This document shows, piece by piece, positions 11,252 through 22,322 of a stretch of 64,000 bases of DNA. Made by a program: the position numbers and the translations under genes. The stretch covers positions 3,472,001 through 3,536,000 of the forward strand of contig OY754476.1 in NCBI GenBank assembly GCA_963575645.1, read 5' to 3'. The notes under the pieces are model-generated. The model saw only the letters and a program-made list of their open reading frames with translations. It had not been told where the DNA came from and did no database searches. The stretch is from Xanthostigma xanthostigma (lineage: Eukaryota; Arthropoda; Insecta; Raphidioptera; Raphidiidae). Within the stretch, counting starts at the first letter, position 1, and each line of letters opens with the position of its first letter.

Positions 11252-11461
11252 GGCCTAGTTTATATGAAAGGCGTTCAACGCGCGTTGGCCCAACGCGCGT
11301 TTACAGTTTCTATACAATTGTATAGAACTGTTTATATGATAACGCGCGTTGGTGGCGCGTTGAACGCGCGTTATCATATAAACAGTTCTATACAATTGTA
11401 TAGAAACTGTAAACGCGCGTTGGGCCAACGCGCGTTGAACGCCTCTCATATAAACTAGGCC
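11252..11461. mobile_element. Palindromic Harbinger-like MITE, simplest complete copy, TAA target duplication
   Basis: This 210-bp copy is an almost perfect palindrome. Arms of about 98 bp flank an asymmetric centre of about 14 bp (GGTGGCGCGTTGAA). I see one mismatch between the arms near the ends (GAAAGG versus GAGAGG). TAA lies on both sides (11249-11251, 11462-11464). It contains six AACGCGCGTT decamers and two CTATACAATTGTATAG blocks. It sits 52 bp from the compound copy. It encodes no transposase, so movement would need one from a related element elsewhere. Confidence 0.85.
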
Positions 11462-11464
11462 TAA

Positions 11465-12159
11465 AGCTGTATTTTTAACAATATCCAATAGACTAAAAAT
11501 AATAAAATAAAATACATAAATTCGTGGAGTTATTTACAACGTGTATGACGTAAAATGTAAATTATCAGCTACAATTTATATGCACACCTCATTAACTGGG
11601 AAATTGGAAAGCAATAAAACGTTCAAAATATTGATTGAACAATAAAACTAATTATTTATCTGTATACCAATCAAATTGAATAGTAAACCATTAAAAAAGT
11701 ACAGTTCCTACGAAAAAAAATTGTAGTTAGAAATTTAAAAAAATATATATTATAGATAAAATAATATAAGTACAAATTTATTTTATTTGCTAAATTATAT
11801 ATTAAATTAATATTGGAATGATGCTTCTTAATTGAATCTTTTTGACTCTTTTCATTCAAGTGGTTTAATTTGTTATTGTCACGTAATAATATATTGCCGT
11901 GTAACATAAGGGTAACTTTAACAGCAAATTATTCAACATATTATTTCAAAGTAATAAATGGAATATACAAGCTGTGTGAGAAGTAATTTGAAGGGAATAT
12001 TCCTAGTGAAATTCCAAACTGAAACGTCCTCTATCTTTTTTATCTCCAGAGTCTAATCACAAAATGTGTAAGTATATTATATTTTATCAACTTTTGCGAA
12101 AAATTTAGATTTTTCGTAAATAATGACAACAAATACATACACTATTTCGCTGGGTTAAG
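11465..12159. other. No gene seen
   Basis: A+T-rich DNA with a lysine- and asparagine-rich 78-codon minus-strand frame that has no domain signature. Confidence 0.5.
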
Positions 12160-12330
12160 ACGATAGTTTATGTTGTTGCACTGACCAATCAGTATTTAGA
12201 AAAATGTAAAAAAAGACCCTTTTCATACAGAAATGAAAGGACCTTTTTTTTGCTCTCCAAATGTTTGGCCTACGGTAAAATTTTCATCAGCAATGTGGCC
12301 GGACGATCAAAAGATTTGCCCGCCCCTGAT
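12160..12330. mobile_element. Possible hAT-type element end
   Basis: The segment ends GTGGCCGGACG...TTTGCCCGCCCCTGA, which resembles the 3' end of hAT elements whose terminus reads CAGGGGCGGGCAAA on the other strand. I could not find the partner terminus upstream, so this would be a fragment. Confidence 0.25.
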
Positions 12331-12407
12331 CTAGACTATTGTATTTCTTCATAGTATTTACTTAGTTACAAAGGTTTACCCATGAAGTTTCACTTTCACG
12401 TTTTTTT

Positions 12408-12690
12408 GAAGTGAAAACTTCTTTAGCGGCGTTGTACACTTTTTTTGTAATGGGTAAAAAATGTTAAACTCGCGTCAGGTGTCAGGACACCTTACCCAGT
12501 TCTCACTCACTATGAGGTTTGACTGCACATCTATACTCGTAAGAACGGAAACTTTTATTTATACAACATTAGACATCTAGCGTTGAAATATCGTACATAA
12601 AAATGCAATCTATGATACAAACCATTTTGATCGAAAATTCGTAAGACGTTAATATTCAAGTTTTCACTTCTGCCGGCACTCCCGGAGTGC
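12408..12690 (+). mobile_element. TIR element (GAAGTGAAAACTT family) with terminal hairpin
   Basis: Inverted ends GAAGTGAAAACTT (12408) and CAAGTTTTCACTTC (12657-12670) bound a 263-bp element. Its left side contains TTTAGCGGCGTTGTACAC and AACTCGCGTCAGG. A perfect hairpin, GCACTCCCGGAGTGC, follows at 12676-12690. The copy at 52582-52740 has the same right-hand hairpin region, so the element extends past the TIR. No coding capacity. Confidence 0.65.
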
Positions 12691-13298
12691 AACCCGTCTT
12701 TTTTTTTCAAAATTACATACGAAATATTGTCGGTGTAATTTCTGGATGACCCTGTATTACAGCTGTGCTAAGTATTTACCGGACAAACATTACAATGTAA
12801 CTAATAGTGACATTAGAAAGGTAGCATAATATATAAGTTAGCGATAGTGTGTCAGTAAGTTGGCATAGTTTGTATTGTGAAGTTAACAATTGTTTGCGAT
12901 TCAGTTGATTGTTTCTCAAAGTGAACTATTTGTAAGAGAGAGTAGGTATCTACAGAAAAGCAAAACCACAAATGTATTGGCCAGTGTCCAAGATGTCGTA
13001 GAAAGGGAATTAGGTGGAGATGGAGTGAAAACGGAACGGACACATCCAGTATTGTGACCGCTATTTCGAGGGATTGAAAAAATAAACATTTCAAACATGT
13101 TGAAATTATTCGCCCAGGCCTAAGGGCTACAAAGCCATATGTGCAAGATTTATTTATATCTATCCCTCTATTCTACGCACCATTTTTATGCCCCCTCCCT
13201 CTTCCGTTCTTCATGTGAATTACAGACGCTCGACAGCGTAAGTCTTTAAAACAGTCCTTATAATAGATTTTTAGTCTAACTATTAGACGAAATCATAT
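12691..13298. other. No gene seen
   Basis: Moderately A+T-rich DNA. Two overlapping minus-strand frames at 12852-13098 carry no recognisable domain. Confidence 0.45.
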
Positions 13299-13549
13299 TT
13301 TTTTGACGTGATAACGTCTTATAAATTGATGAAACACCGGCTGCACGCACGAAAAAGTGTCACGTTCCGCCTGAGCCTGAGCGTGCAAGCGAGAGCGCGG
13401 TATAAGCAATAGAGAGGCACGATCGGCCCAAGCGTCGGCTTGTACGCATTTCTCTCTCTTCTCGCGTGACGTCAGAGAGTTCATCAATGTTTCTTTATGA
13501 CGTTATCACGTAAAACTATCGTCCGTAAACCGACTTTACAGACAACCAA
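13299..13549 (+). mobile_element. TIR element (ACGTGATAACGTC family), complete-looking copy
   Basis: ACGTGATAACGTC at the left and its reverse complement GACGTTATCACGT at about 13500 form the inverted termini. A fixed outer extension, ACTATCGTCCGTAAACCGAC...CAGACAACCAA, is also present at 50.6 and 54.4 kb and so belongs to the element. The interior is G+C-rich. Compared with 54448-54700 (opposite orientation) only a handful of substitutions are seen, so the two copies are recent. A 64-codon frame on the minus strand is retained in both copies but is explained by DNA identity alone. Confidence 0.7.
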
Positions 13550-13588
13550 TTTTTTTTCCTAAATATTATGTCTGGATTATAATGCATA

Positions 13589-13929
13589 TCTATATATTTA
13601 TATAAAATTTTTGTGTCAAAATTTTGGCCGCGCTGATCTCCGAAACCATTGAATCGAATGAAATGTTGTAAATGTGCCTTGCTTGGTGCAACTTACGCTA
13701 TAGGATAATTTTTATTAAATATTTTGTACAAAATTACGGTGTTTTCTCAAAAAAAACTGTTTTAGTAACATGTAACGATATCTGATAGAATTTACTCAAA
13801 GCTATTAGTTCAGAAGCAAATCTGGTAGAATTTGCTCAAAGCTATTAGTTCAGACGCCGGGCCGCAAACGAAATACATTTTGCAGAATTATATCTATTGC
13901 ACCCGGGTGAAACCGGGACGGACCGCTAG
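13589..13929 (+). mobile_element. Non-autonomous Helitron-like element
   Basis: It starts TCTATATATTTATATAAAA and ends CTAG (13926-13929). Eight bases before CTAG is a hairpin, CCCGG-GTGAAA-CCGGG (13902-13917). The element lies between A (13588) and T (13930) with no target duplication. TC start, 3' hairpin plus CTRR and insertion between A and T are the defining features of Helitrons. It has no coding region; a related Helitron would have to supply Rep/helicase. Confidence 0.75.
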
Positions 13930-14219
13930 TACCTTAAAAATAAGCAAAGGATATCATTCAAAATCGCGTACTTGTATCTTCACAAAACCGCAAACGAATT
14001 AGTCCATACATAATGAGATAGATGACCTCACGTACATATGCGACGACAATGCATGTATAAATTGTTCATAAGTACACAAATGTTTATGAATGCAAAGATT
14101 ATATATAAAATTGTTCCACAGTCCTCTTAGTATGTTTTTTTTTTACAAACTAAAATCCACGTGCTATAAAATATATTATATGAAGTTATTTCACTATAAT
14201 AACAAAAAATCGAGTTGTA

Positions 14220-14516
14220 ATGTCAAACCCTGGCGACAATGTAATGTATTTGCTTTATTATGTGTTTGATCCGACCCCTAGGTTCCGCCATAGTGTGTGT
14301 ACCATACGGCAATTACACCAAAAAGTAAGATCGTTTTGTCCTAGCCCTATTTCAGAGATGGATGTCTTTCGTTTGTTACAGAAGCTGTCACTCGCTGGCC
14401 AGACATACCTTGAAGAGGGTGTTTATAAGAAATGGCAACCTGTCTTTCTCAGAACTAGTTTCTTTTTTTTAAATTTAATTTTAAACCTTTATCCTACGCC
14501 TGTCAAAGTAACATAA
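14220..14516 (+). CDS. Unrecognised open frame, possible exon
   Basis: The frame begins MSNPGDNVMYLLYYVFDP and has a balanced, non-repetitive composition to about residue 80 (ends ...YKKWQPVFLR) before turning into low-complexity FFFLN sequence. The segment 14220-14460 has more G+C and more varied codons than its surroundings, as expected of real coding DNA, and it matches no other place in the window. I do not recognise the protein. Internal AAAAAGTAAGA could be a splice donor, which would shorten the exon. It could be an isolated host exon, a captured gene fragment or a piece of an element. Confidence 0.3.
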   Translation: MSNPGDNVMYLLYYVFDPTPRFRHSVCTIRQLHQKVRSFCPSPISEMDVFRLLQKLSLAGQTYLEEGVYKKWQPVFLRTSFFFLNLILNLYPTPVKVT

Positions 14517-16400
14517 TAAGTATTCTAAAAAAATCTTCATTAAGACTTGCCTACATCATTAATCCTAAAATATAAAATTGTAACGAAACTACTGCCTGCA
14601 ATTTTCTTTTCCTGCTAGTTTTTAGGTATTTCGTATATCACTTAGCACACTTTTGAAATTTTGTACCCATATTGGAATCACCACAAACCTTATTTAAATT
14701 AGGCGCAATCGTAAAAAGAATTGTATTTAAGCTGAAAAAAACCCACCAAAAACATAAATAAAATTGTCAAAACTGTTTTAAACCTGATATTTTACCGTTT
14801 ATCTAATACACTTTCCGTTGTTTTCTACGTTTTTTTTAATTTCAACTAATTCCTAAATTATTTCAACGGATACGTAATAATTAAGAGGTCAATATTTTAT
14901 TTTTGTCCAAAAACAAGTGCAAATAATGATCATTTAAATGCCACAATGTATGAGTTTATAGTTAATGCACTATTTTGTTGGCGGGGTTTGGCACTGCGAC
15001 TCGAGTTTTTTTTTTATTATAAATCCATTTTATTATTAGATATGATATTTATAGTTGAAAATTGTAAGAGCCAAGTGCACGCAGGTTAAAAGGCACTGCA
15101 CTAATAACAGTTGCCAGTTCCGGATACTAACTTCACGTTTATTTGTTCTTGTTCACTTACCTATGTACACATAATATCCGTTTGGAACACCTATGTACAG
15201 AATGTACCGAAACGTATATACTTTTTTTAAATGCACAGTGCAAAGTATAGATATCGGTCAAGTGCAACCTATACTTGCAATCAGCCTTCCACTTGTATGT
15301 TCTTTAGCCAAACTTTAATTCTACAGTTAGAAAATAACAAACAATTAAATTGTTTATAATAATTGATCGCACGAGAATTTTTCTATTCCGATTTTTTTGT
15401 TCTGTTTTAATTCTGTTAATTTTTAACAAAAAAAAAGTTATAAACAATAAAGAATTAAAAAAAAAAAAACAAACACAACAGAGGGCTAGCACCCAGAATA
15501 CGGCGACTACGAATCTAGAGCGCTACCACAGAGCTAACGCATGGCTTGTACGCATCGCTCGATATTACTGTACCTATAGCAAAATGTAATGAATGACAAT
15601 CAAATTGTTTATAATCGCTCGAATTTTTCAATCCTGATAATTTTTGTTCAATCTACGTCTAACTCTTTATATTCATGATTTTTAAGATTTTTCCGACTGA
15701 TAGTTTTGATGTTATAGGTACAAAATAGCAATTTTTAAACATTTTCTCCAAAAATGTTTAAAAAACGGAAAAATAAAATACATAACATTTATTGTTGAAT
15801 TCGTGCTTTATTAAGCTTTCGTTTGACACCCTACACGATGCTATTGAAAAAAGTTTTTTTTTTCGTTTTACAATTCACCCCTTGAAATGAACCCCAGAAT
15901 AAAAATTCAACTTTCTATACTTCACGTCTGTATTTGAATCACCACATTTTATATCTGTGCCAATTTCAAATTTTTACGTCAAATACTTTCAGAGAAAATC
16001 GCCTGTGACAGACGGACGAACGGACACCGAAGTGATTCCATAAGTTATATTTTAAAAAAATAAATTTATCGAAGAATCAAATTGCAATTTTGAACGATAC
16101 CTAAAATAATTTTAAAGACCATTGACGCTGTTTACATACAATTATTGTATTATACAAATAAATATTATTATTATTTTTATTAAAAGATGTAGTGTGCTGT
16201 GGTCGGTAGAAGTGAAACTTTTTATTGAATACAATTGTATACTTTCTAATTTATCTACATAACACAACAATTTACAAAAAATATTGTGAACCATAAAATC
16301 GCGTTTATTTGTAATGAAACCAGAAATAATACTCTATTATATGTCAATGTGGTTGCTTACAGTTCATACTAGTTATAACAGATGGCAGCATAATCGTAAA
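14517..16400. other. No gene seen
   Basis: A+T-rich DNA with poly(A)/poly(T) tracts around 15410-15475. Frames at 15304-15589 are low-complexity. The stretch 16200-16400 just before the Penelope frame shows no Penelope similarity, so the element is truncated at about 16410. Confidence 0.5.
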
Positions 16401-16425
16401 GTATATATTAAAACTTTGATTAGAC

Positions 16426-17547
16426 TTGCTCATTGAACTTATTTGTTTTTGTTTTGACACAAGTTACTTTAGCTACGATAATCATTTCTACCTCCAACTT
16501 GATGGCAGCGCAATGGGAAACCCAGCAAGTCCTGTCTTAGCCAACATCGTGATGGACTACGTAGTTTCCAAAGTATTGGAAACTTTACCATATAAAATCC
16601 CGATACTAAAAGTTTATGTGGACGACACTTTCATTGCAGTTCCTGATAATAAAATTGATGACTTATTGCAAAGGTTTAATCAGTTTAATGAGAAGATCCA
16701 ATTCACTATGGAGAAGGAAGTTGATAAATCAATCCCATTTTTAGACACATTAGTAACACGTTCAGCTTCAGGAGAATTAAGAACGAATTGGTATATGAAA
16801 CCATCTCATTCAGGCAGGCTTCTGAATTATCGCTCAAACCATTCAGTACAGCAGAAAATTAGTGTTATAAAAAGCTTGTTACACAGGGTAACAAGATTAA
16901 GTCACCAAGATTACCATAATGACAATTTTAAGAAAGTTGAAAATATCTTAAAAGCTAATAATTACCCTGTCAAGTTTATTCATCAATGCATCAATAAGTT
17001 TATACAAGACCAAAATCACCTGAATAACACGTTGGATACTGTGGCTGAAAGAACTAACTCTACCAAGATGTATGTTAGATTTCCATTCGTCAAGAACTTA
17101 TCCTACAAGATCAACAGACTATTTTCTAACACAAATATCAAGTTGGTGTTTTATAACTTAAATAAATTAGACAGATTATTCACAAGTCTTAAAGATAAAA
17201 CACCTATTTTACATCAATCTAATATCATTTACAAAATACCTTGTGAATGTAGTAAGTGTTATGTGGGGCAAACAAGACAGTTACTAAAACATAGAATTTA
17301 CCAACACAGAATGGACTGTAGAAACAATAATTTATTAAGTGATAATAAGACCGCGTTGTCATCTCATCATTTCGACACTGGACATAAATTTCTATTTAAC
17401 GAAGTTCAAATATTAGATAAAGAGTCAAATTGGAAAAAACGTAATATCAGTGAAATGTGTTTTATTAGAAAAAACAATTCTATTAATTATAGAACAGACA
17501 CTCAAAATTTAAGTAGTCAGTACAACTATATTATGAAATTGAACTAA
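16426..17547 (+). CDS. Penelope-like element polyprotein, C-terminal half (reverse transcriptase + GIY-YIG endonuclease)
   Basis: This 373-codon frame encodes the C-terminal part of a Penelope-like retroelement protein, which copies element RNA at a nicked chromosomal target. The RT palm begins at once (DTSYFSYDNHFYLQ, GSAMGNPASPVLANIVMDY, about residues 11-45). The catalytic motif is YVDD (64-67), followed by TFIAVP and thumb-like IPFLDTLV (103-110) and WYMKPSHSGRLLNYRSNHS (122-140). The endonuclease spans about 267-352: IIYKIPCECSKCYVGQT with a Cys cluster between the GIY- and YIG-like strands, Arg near 290, His at 314/315 and 320, and a catalytic-type Glu (ISEMCFI, Glu343). There is no stop or frameshift across the region. 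The N-terminal half and earlier RT motifs are lost: an in-frame TGA lies just upstream and no true start is present (first ATG is codon 30). A 5'-truncated copy is expected from reverse transcription of this kind. Confidence 0.92.
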   Translation: MLIELICFCFDTSYFSYDNHFYLQLDGSAMGNPASPVLANIVMDYVVSKVLETLPYKIPILKVYVDDTFIAVPDNKIDDLLQRFNQFNEKIQFTMEKEVDKSIPFLDTLVTRSASGELRTNWYMKPSHSGRLLNYRSNHSVQQKISVIKSLLHRVTRLSHQDYHNDNFKKVENILKANNYPVKFIHQCINKFIQDQNHLNNTLDTVAERTNSTKMYVRFPFVKNLSYKINRLFSNTNIKLVFYNLNKLDRLFTSLKDKTPILHQSNIIYKIPCECSKCYVGQTRQLLKHRIYQHRMDCRNNNLLSDNKTALSSHHFDTGHKFLFNEVQILDKESNWKKRNISEMCFIRKNNSINYRTDTQNLSSQYNYIMKLN

Positions 17548-17837
17548 CTTACGAATTTTTAATTTTTTATTTTTAATTTTTATTTTTATTGTTTAAAACA
17601 TTTATACATAAACTAGTTGCCATGTTTTTATCTTATGTACCTTAACTTTTGTTAATTGCTATGGTTAGTAATTAATGTTTATTTTCATAATTATTGTTTT
17701 AAATAATTTTCAATTTTGTACTTGAAAAAGTCTAAATTTATAGACGAAACGTCGTACAATTATAAATATAACTTTTGTCCACAAACCTGCGAATTTTTTC
17801 TTATTAACTATTATCGATGGACACGATATCTAATATA
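17548..17837 (+). mobile_element. Penelope-like element 3' tail
   Basis: A+T-rich downstream region ending ...CTGCGAATTTTTTC, ATTATCGATGGACACGATATC. Parts of it recur in inverted pairs at 34517-34775 and 52888-53100, which defines it as element sequence rather than host DNA. It contains a hammerhead-like stem-loop at 17721-17762. The last shared bases with the 34.7-kb copy are GATATCTAATATA. Confidence 0.75.
17713..17762 (+). ncRNA. Hammerhead-like motif, degenerate core, in Penelope tail
   Basis: CTTGAAAAA (17721-17729) stands where CTGANGA is expected. Stem II is GTCTA/TAGAC (17730-17734, 17741-17745) with loop AATTTA, followed by an exact GAAA (17746-17749), then ACG/CGT with a 1-base loop and a UA step at 17755-17756. 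TTGTAC and GTACAA flank the motif and could pair as stem I. The extra U and the G8-to-A change make self-cleavage unlikely for this copy. Its position in a Penelope tail fits known hammerheads of these elements. Confidence 0.4.
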
Positions 17838-18769
17838 TATTTGATTAGAAAGCTCATATAAAATTTAATTGTAAAGCATTATAATACCAAAGGACATAAA
17901 TATGAAGTGAGTTACCGACTGAGCGACCCCACGTAGTGTATTTTATTACTTAGAATTTCGTTGTTTTGTTGCATTATTAATTTTTATTTCATTTTTCAAT
18001 TATACAAAAGAAGTACTTTGTTGTTGCAAATAAATATTTTTCACCACAATAAACAACAGCTGAGTGCAGTTTTGTTACAATACTTTGTAATCTACAGTTA
18101 TCTCAATAGTACAAGGTACGCCACTGCTTGCAAGAGCTTTTTTATAAACAGTGTGATGCTTGAAATTTAATGAAAATAAACTTATTTGCAAGTACAACGT
18201 ATTTATCAAACTAAATGGAAGAAATTATTTAAAAGCATCACTTTATATTATTTTCCTGATGTCTATAAAATCGTAACGGAAAAAATGCAACGCTAAACAT
18301 TTCTTTTTATAGCATTCTTGAAACTCAGACAAATGATATTGTATACCAATAATAAAGAAACGAGAAAGGAAACGATAACCAATGAGGGCAAACTATTATT
18401 ATCGATATACAAACCACAAAAAGCCATTAGATTGACTCAACAAAAAGGTTCGATTCAGTAGCGTCCAATACTTTTTTTTATATTGCAATAACTTAATGTA
18501 ATCTACTCTTGTATAAAACCAAATCGCTGTTATCAGCCATAACTGGCCCTGATTTTATGCGCACTCGTTCTACAAAAAAAAAAAATTGCAAACATAAACA
18601 TCAAACGTGTCGAAACAGAATTCACTGATTCCAAAAAATCTATAGTATGTTATAATTTAAATATATATCAAGATATCGAATTTTTGAAATCTTTACACGC
18701 TCGCGCGCGGTAACATCAACTTCGAGTTTGCGTTGAAAAACTAAACATTTCTAAATATATATATTGGTG
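17838..18769. other. No gene seen
   Basis: A+T-rich DNA, with only chance frames up to 69 codons. Confidence 0.5.
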
Positions 18770-19365
18770 TTTTTTTCGGTCTCATTTGCTAATGTTTTAG
18801 CATTGGACCTAAAAAAATTCTCCCAAAATTTCCGCTTCCTGGATCGAACCTGTGAACGGCGCAAACCGGGTTTGTTTTCCATATAATTAACGTAGGTAAA
18901 ACGAAGTTTTTACTCTAACATGGATAGCTGGTAGATTTTTTTATTTTTGATAGCAGCATTTTTAGAGAATTAAATTTCCCATAAAAAGGTCCATAGTACT
19001 AAATCCGTGAATTCATTATTTTCAAAGATATGTTCGTTTAAACATTAATTAATTAAATGATATCCGATTTTTATGAGAATGTTTAATTAAACGAACATGT
19101 CTTTGAAAATAATTATTTCACGAATTTAGTACTAGAACCTTTATCCTGGGAAATTATTCTCTACAAAATACTGCCATCAAAAATAAAAAAAAATCTAACA
19201 GCTGTCCATGTTTCAATAAAAACGTTTTTTTTCTCATGTTAATTAAATAGGAAGCAAGCCTGGTTTATACGCCGTTCACAGGTTTGATCTAGGAAGCAAA
19301 TATTTCGAGAGATTTGTTTTAGGTCCAATGCTAAAAGATATTTCAATGGGCCTGAAACTAAACAA
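18770..19365. mobile_element. Large foldback element
   Basis: Two arms of nearly 300 bp are inverted copies with moderate divergence. Landmarks appear in both: TTTTAGCATTGGACCT at the outer side, GAACCTGTGAACGGCG, GATAGCTGGTAGATTTTTTT, and TTTTCAAAGATATGTTCG near the centre at about 19075. No coding sequence. A half copy lies at 32844-33118. The superfamily is not identifiable, and I see no clear target duplication. Confidence 0.75.
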
Positions 19366-19574
19366 AACAAAACATTAAATATTATAATACTATCTGTATT
19401 TCTGAATAGAAGCAGTGTTGTATTACGCCAGTAGAACTGCGACTTGAATATGTGGGATGACAGTGGAAGTGTTCTAGTATCATAACACTTGTCAGTAAGC
19501 GCGAGTTAATGTATAATAGCGACCGATTCGATTACACTTGAGCTGGTACGCTAACATGTCATTGTTGACAAGTA

Positions 19575-19860
19575 ATAAATTATCGAACAGCGGTTCAGTA
19601 TTGCATCAAATCGAAAAATGTTTGGTACAAAAAGTGTTATCTTACATGCAAAGAACAATAATCTGAGATAAAAAATATGGATTCTTTTTTAAAAAAGCGG
19701 AGGCGACCTTGATGTCTCGGAGGCGCCTCTACCAAATGAAAAAAACTACATTGATTTTCTTCTTTTTGATTCCTTGCAACTTTTGTCCGAAACTTTTTTT
19801 CGAAAATTCTTCGTCTATAAAATAAAAGGGTGTTCGAGTTTTAAAAATCCAGCTTGTAAA
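19575..19860 (+). repeat. Dispersed repeat (AGAACAATAATC family)
   Basis: It shares CATCAAATCGAAAA, TGTTTGGTACAAAA, AGAACAATAATCTGAGATA, AATATGGATTC and GGAGGCG blocks with 60175-60560 (reverse orientation), and most of these with 29020-29330. No protein is conserved among copies. The class is unknown. Confidence 0.6.
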
Positions 19861-19873
19861 AGATTTGTTCCAA

Positions 19874-20002
19874 GCAGCCAGAGAACGGTGACAGAACCGT
19901 TACTGTCTTGCGCAATAGCTTAAAAGAAACGGTTTATATCGATTTTTGAGTCTTGCGCAGTAGAGAGAGTGTGACGGGTCTGTTACCGTTCTTTGGCTGA
20001 TA
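19874..20002. mobile_element. Small foldback / MITE
   Basis: CAGCCAGAGAACGGTGACAGA at the left and its near reverse complement (TCTGTTACCGTTCTTTGGCTG) at the right enclose about 80 bp with further imperfect pairing (TTGCGCAAT / CTTGCGCAG). A CAG start is compatible with a hAT MITE, but the flanking 8-mers do not match, so the class is open. It abuts the mariner. Confidence 0.4.
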
Positions 20003-20009
20003 GTGCTTA

Positions 20010-20752
<743 letters not shown>

Positions 20753-20754
20753 TA

Positions 20755-22322
20755 TGTATAGTACTTCGTTTCGATTTTTTATTAAATCCAAAAGTCCACG
20801 CGAGCGGGGAACAGCTATTTACAGTTAAAATAACGGGCGCTTCTGATGTTCAGTGCATCAATTCAAGTGAACAAAAATGGTTTTCTTACAAACGTACAAC
20901 AATGAAGTAGCCGACACTAACATTAAATACTAGATTTATGTTTTACTTGAACAACCTGGGAGAGTATTCCAAAGTAAAGCCGACAGGTTCTCTGTTTTCA
21001 ATGTAAATAACAAACTACCTTCTTTAAAACCAATCTTTTCTTACGGTTCAGTTTATCACAAATTGTTGCTATTTATTCTGCAATCGTATTACGTTCTTAT
21101 AAATTTAGTAAATTATTTACAATGCGAATGTAAGTGGCACATCGACGAAAATAGCCAAATGTCATTCAAACTAACAGACAATATTCCGGTAGTACCGCAA
21201 TTTACATTTCTTGGCAAATGATCAGCGTTTTGTATGCGTAATCAGAAAACTAAAAATTATTTTTTAAATGGAACATAATATTTATTTTTATAAACTTATT
21301 CAGTATTTCAAAATATATATAGATGAACAAACTTTTGCCTTCACTTCCGTGAAGGTCAATTTTACCTGCAGATTCACTCGCACAAAATATGTCGGTAAGG
21401 ACAGAAAATCTGGATTGAACATTACGTTATGCGTTAGATTGATGTCTATATTCACCGAACATAAGTAGTTATTTATTCGGTTCATTTGTTCTTCAGGTGG
21501 CTATTCTTCCGAATAAATAGCAATAATTCAATTCACCAACCAAAATCGTTTAACCCTTTGAAAAGTTATAGCTGAACATACAAAAAAAATCTTTTTTTCT
21601 GAATCAGTAAAAAACGATTGTACCCATTTTTATAACAGTTTTATGGTACCTACAAATCAAGAAGCATTATGAACAATATGGCGTCGAAATTTTTCCCAAT
21701 TAATTAATCCTTCGAGAAGTTATGGCTGAACATAAAAAAATACTCCTCTTTTTTGAAGTAGACTCAAAACATTAAATTTTATGAGAGTATAATCACAGAG
21801 ACTAAAAGCTAATAGTAGAATAAAGATATATGAATCAACTGCAGATCAAGTTGAAAAATATTTTTGTAATTTATCTACGTATCATAGGCAAATGTAACAA
21901 AAATAGTATCTGACTTTATTATAATTAAATAAATAGTCAGTTAATAAGTCGAAAGAAAACAAAATTTCATTTAAAAAAATCAACTTTATAAAAGGAAACA
22001 ATTGAAATTGTGATGTCATAAAGGCCAGCATCTGTTTTCTTCACATAGTTTCCTACATGACAACAATCCATTCACCGTCATTTGTTTGCAAAATTATGTA
22101 AATTCGTTCTCTAAAATGAAAATATGTAAATTGAAAAGATTATGTTAAAAAATCGTCAAAAATAAATACAAATTTTTAGTATCAAACATTGACAATTTTT
22201 TTCTGAGAATTATTTTCAAAATACAGGGATTTATTTAATGTGACGTTTGATGAAATAAAAATCAAAACAGTCAATTTTTCAACGAAATACCTAATTTATT
22301 ATTTTATTAATAATAAAATTTA
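20755..22322. other. No gene seen
   Basis: A+T-rich DNA. It has two loosely similar phrases (TTCACCAACCAAAATCG / GTCGAAATTTTTCCCAATT with GAGAAGTTATGGCTGAACAT), suggesting an old duplication at about 21560 and 21700. Nothing else seen. Confidence 0.45.

Noticed and set aside
10750..11461. Array of short repeated units that might suggest a CRISPR or satellite
   Set aside because: Units are inverted, not direct; spacers are also repeated; target duplications show a transposon.
10726..11488. Open frames of up to 155 codons on both strands with Arg/Ala/Tyr-rich repeats
   Set aside because: They are translations of the palindromic MITE, appear on both strands because the DNA is self-complementary, and have no independent support.
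13293..13487. 64-codon frame also present at 54513-54704
   Set aside because: Conserved only because the two element copies are nearly identical DNA; no domain seen.
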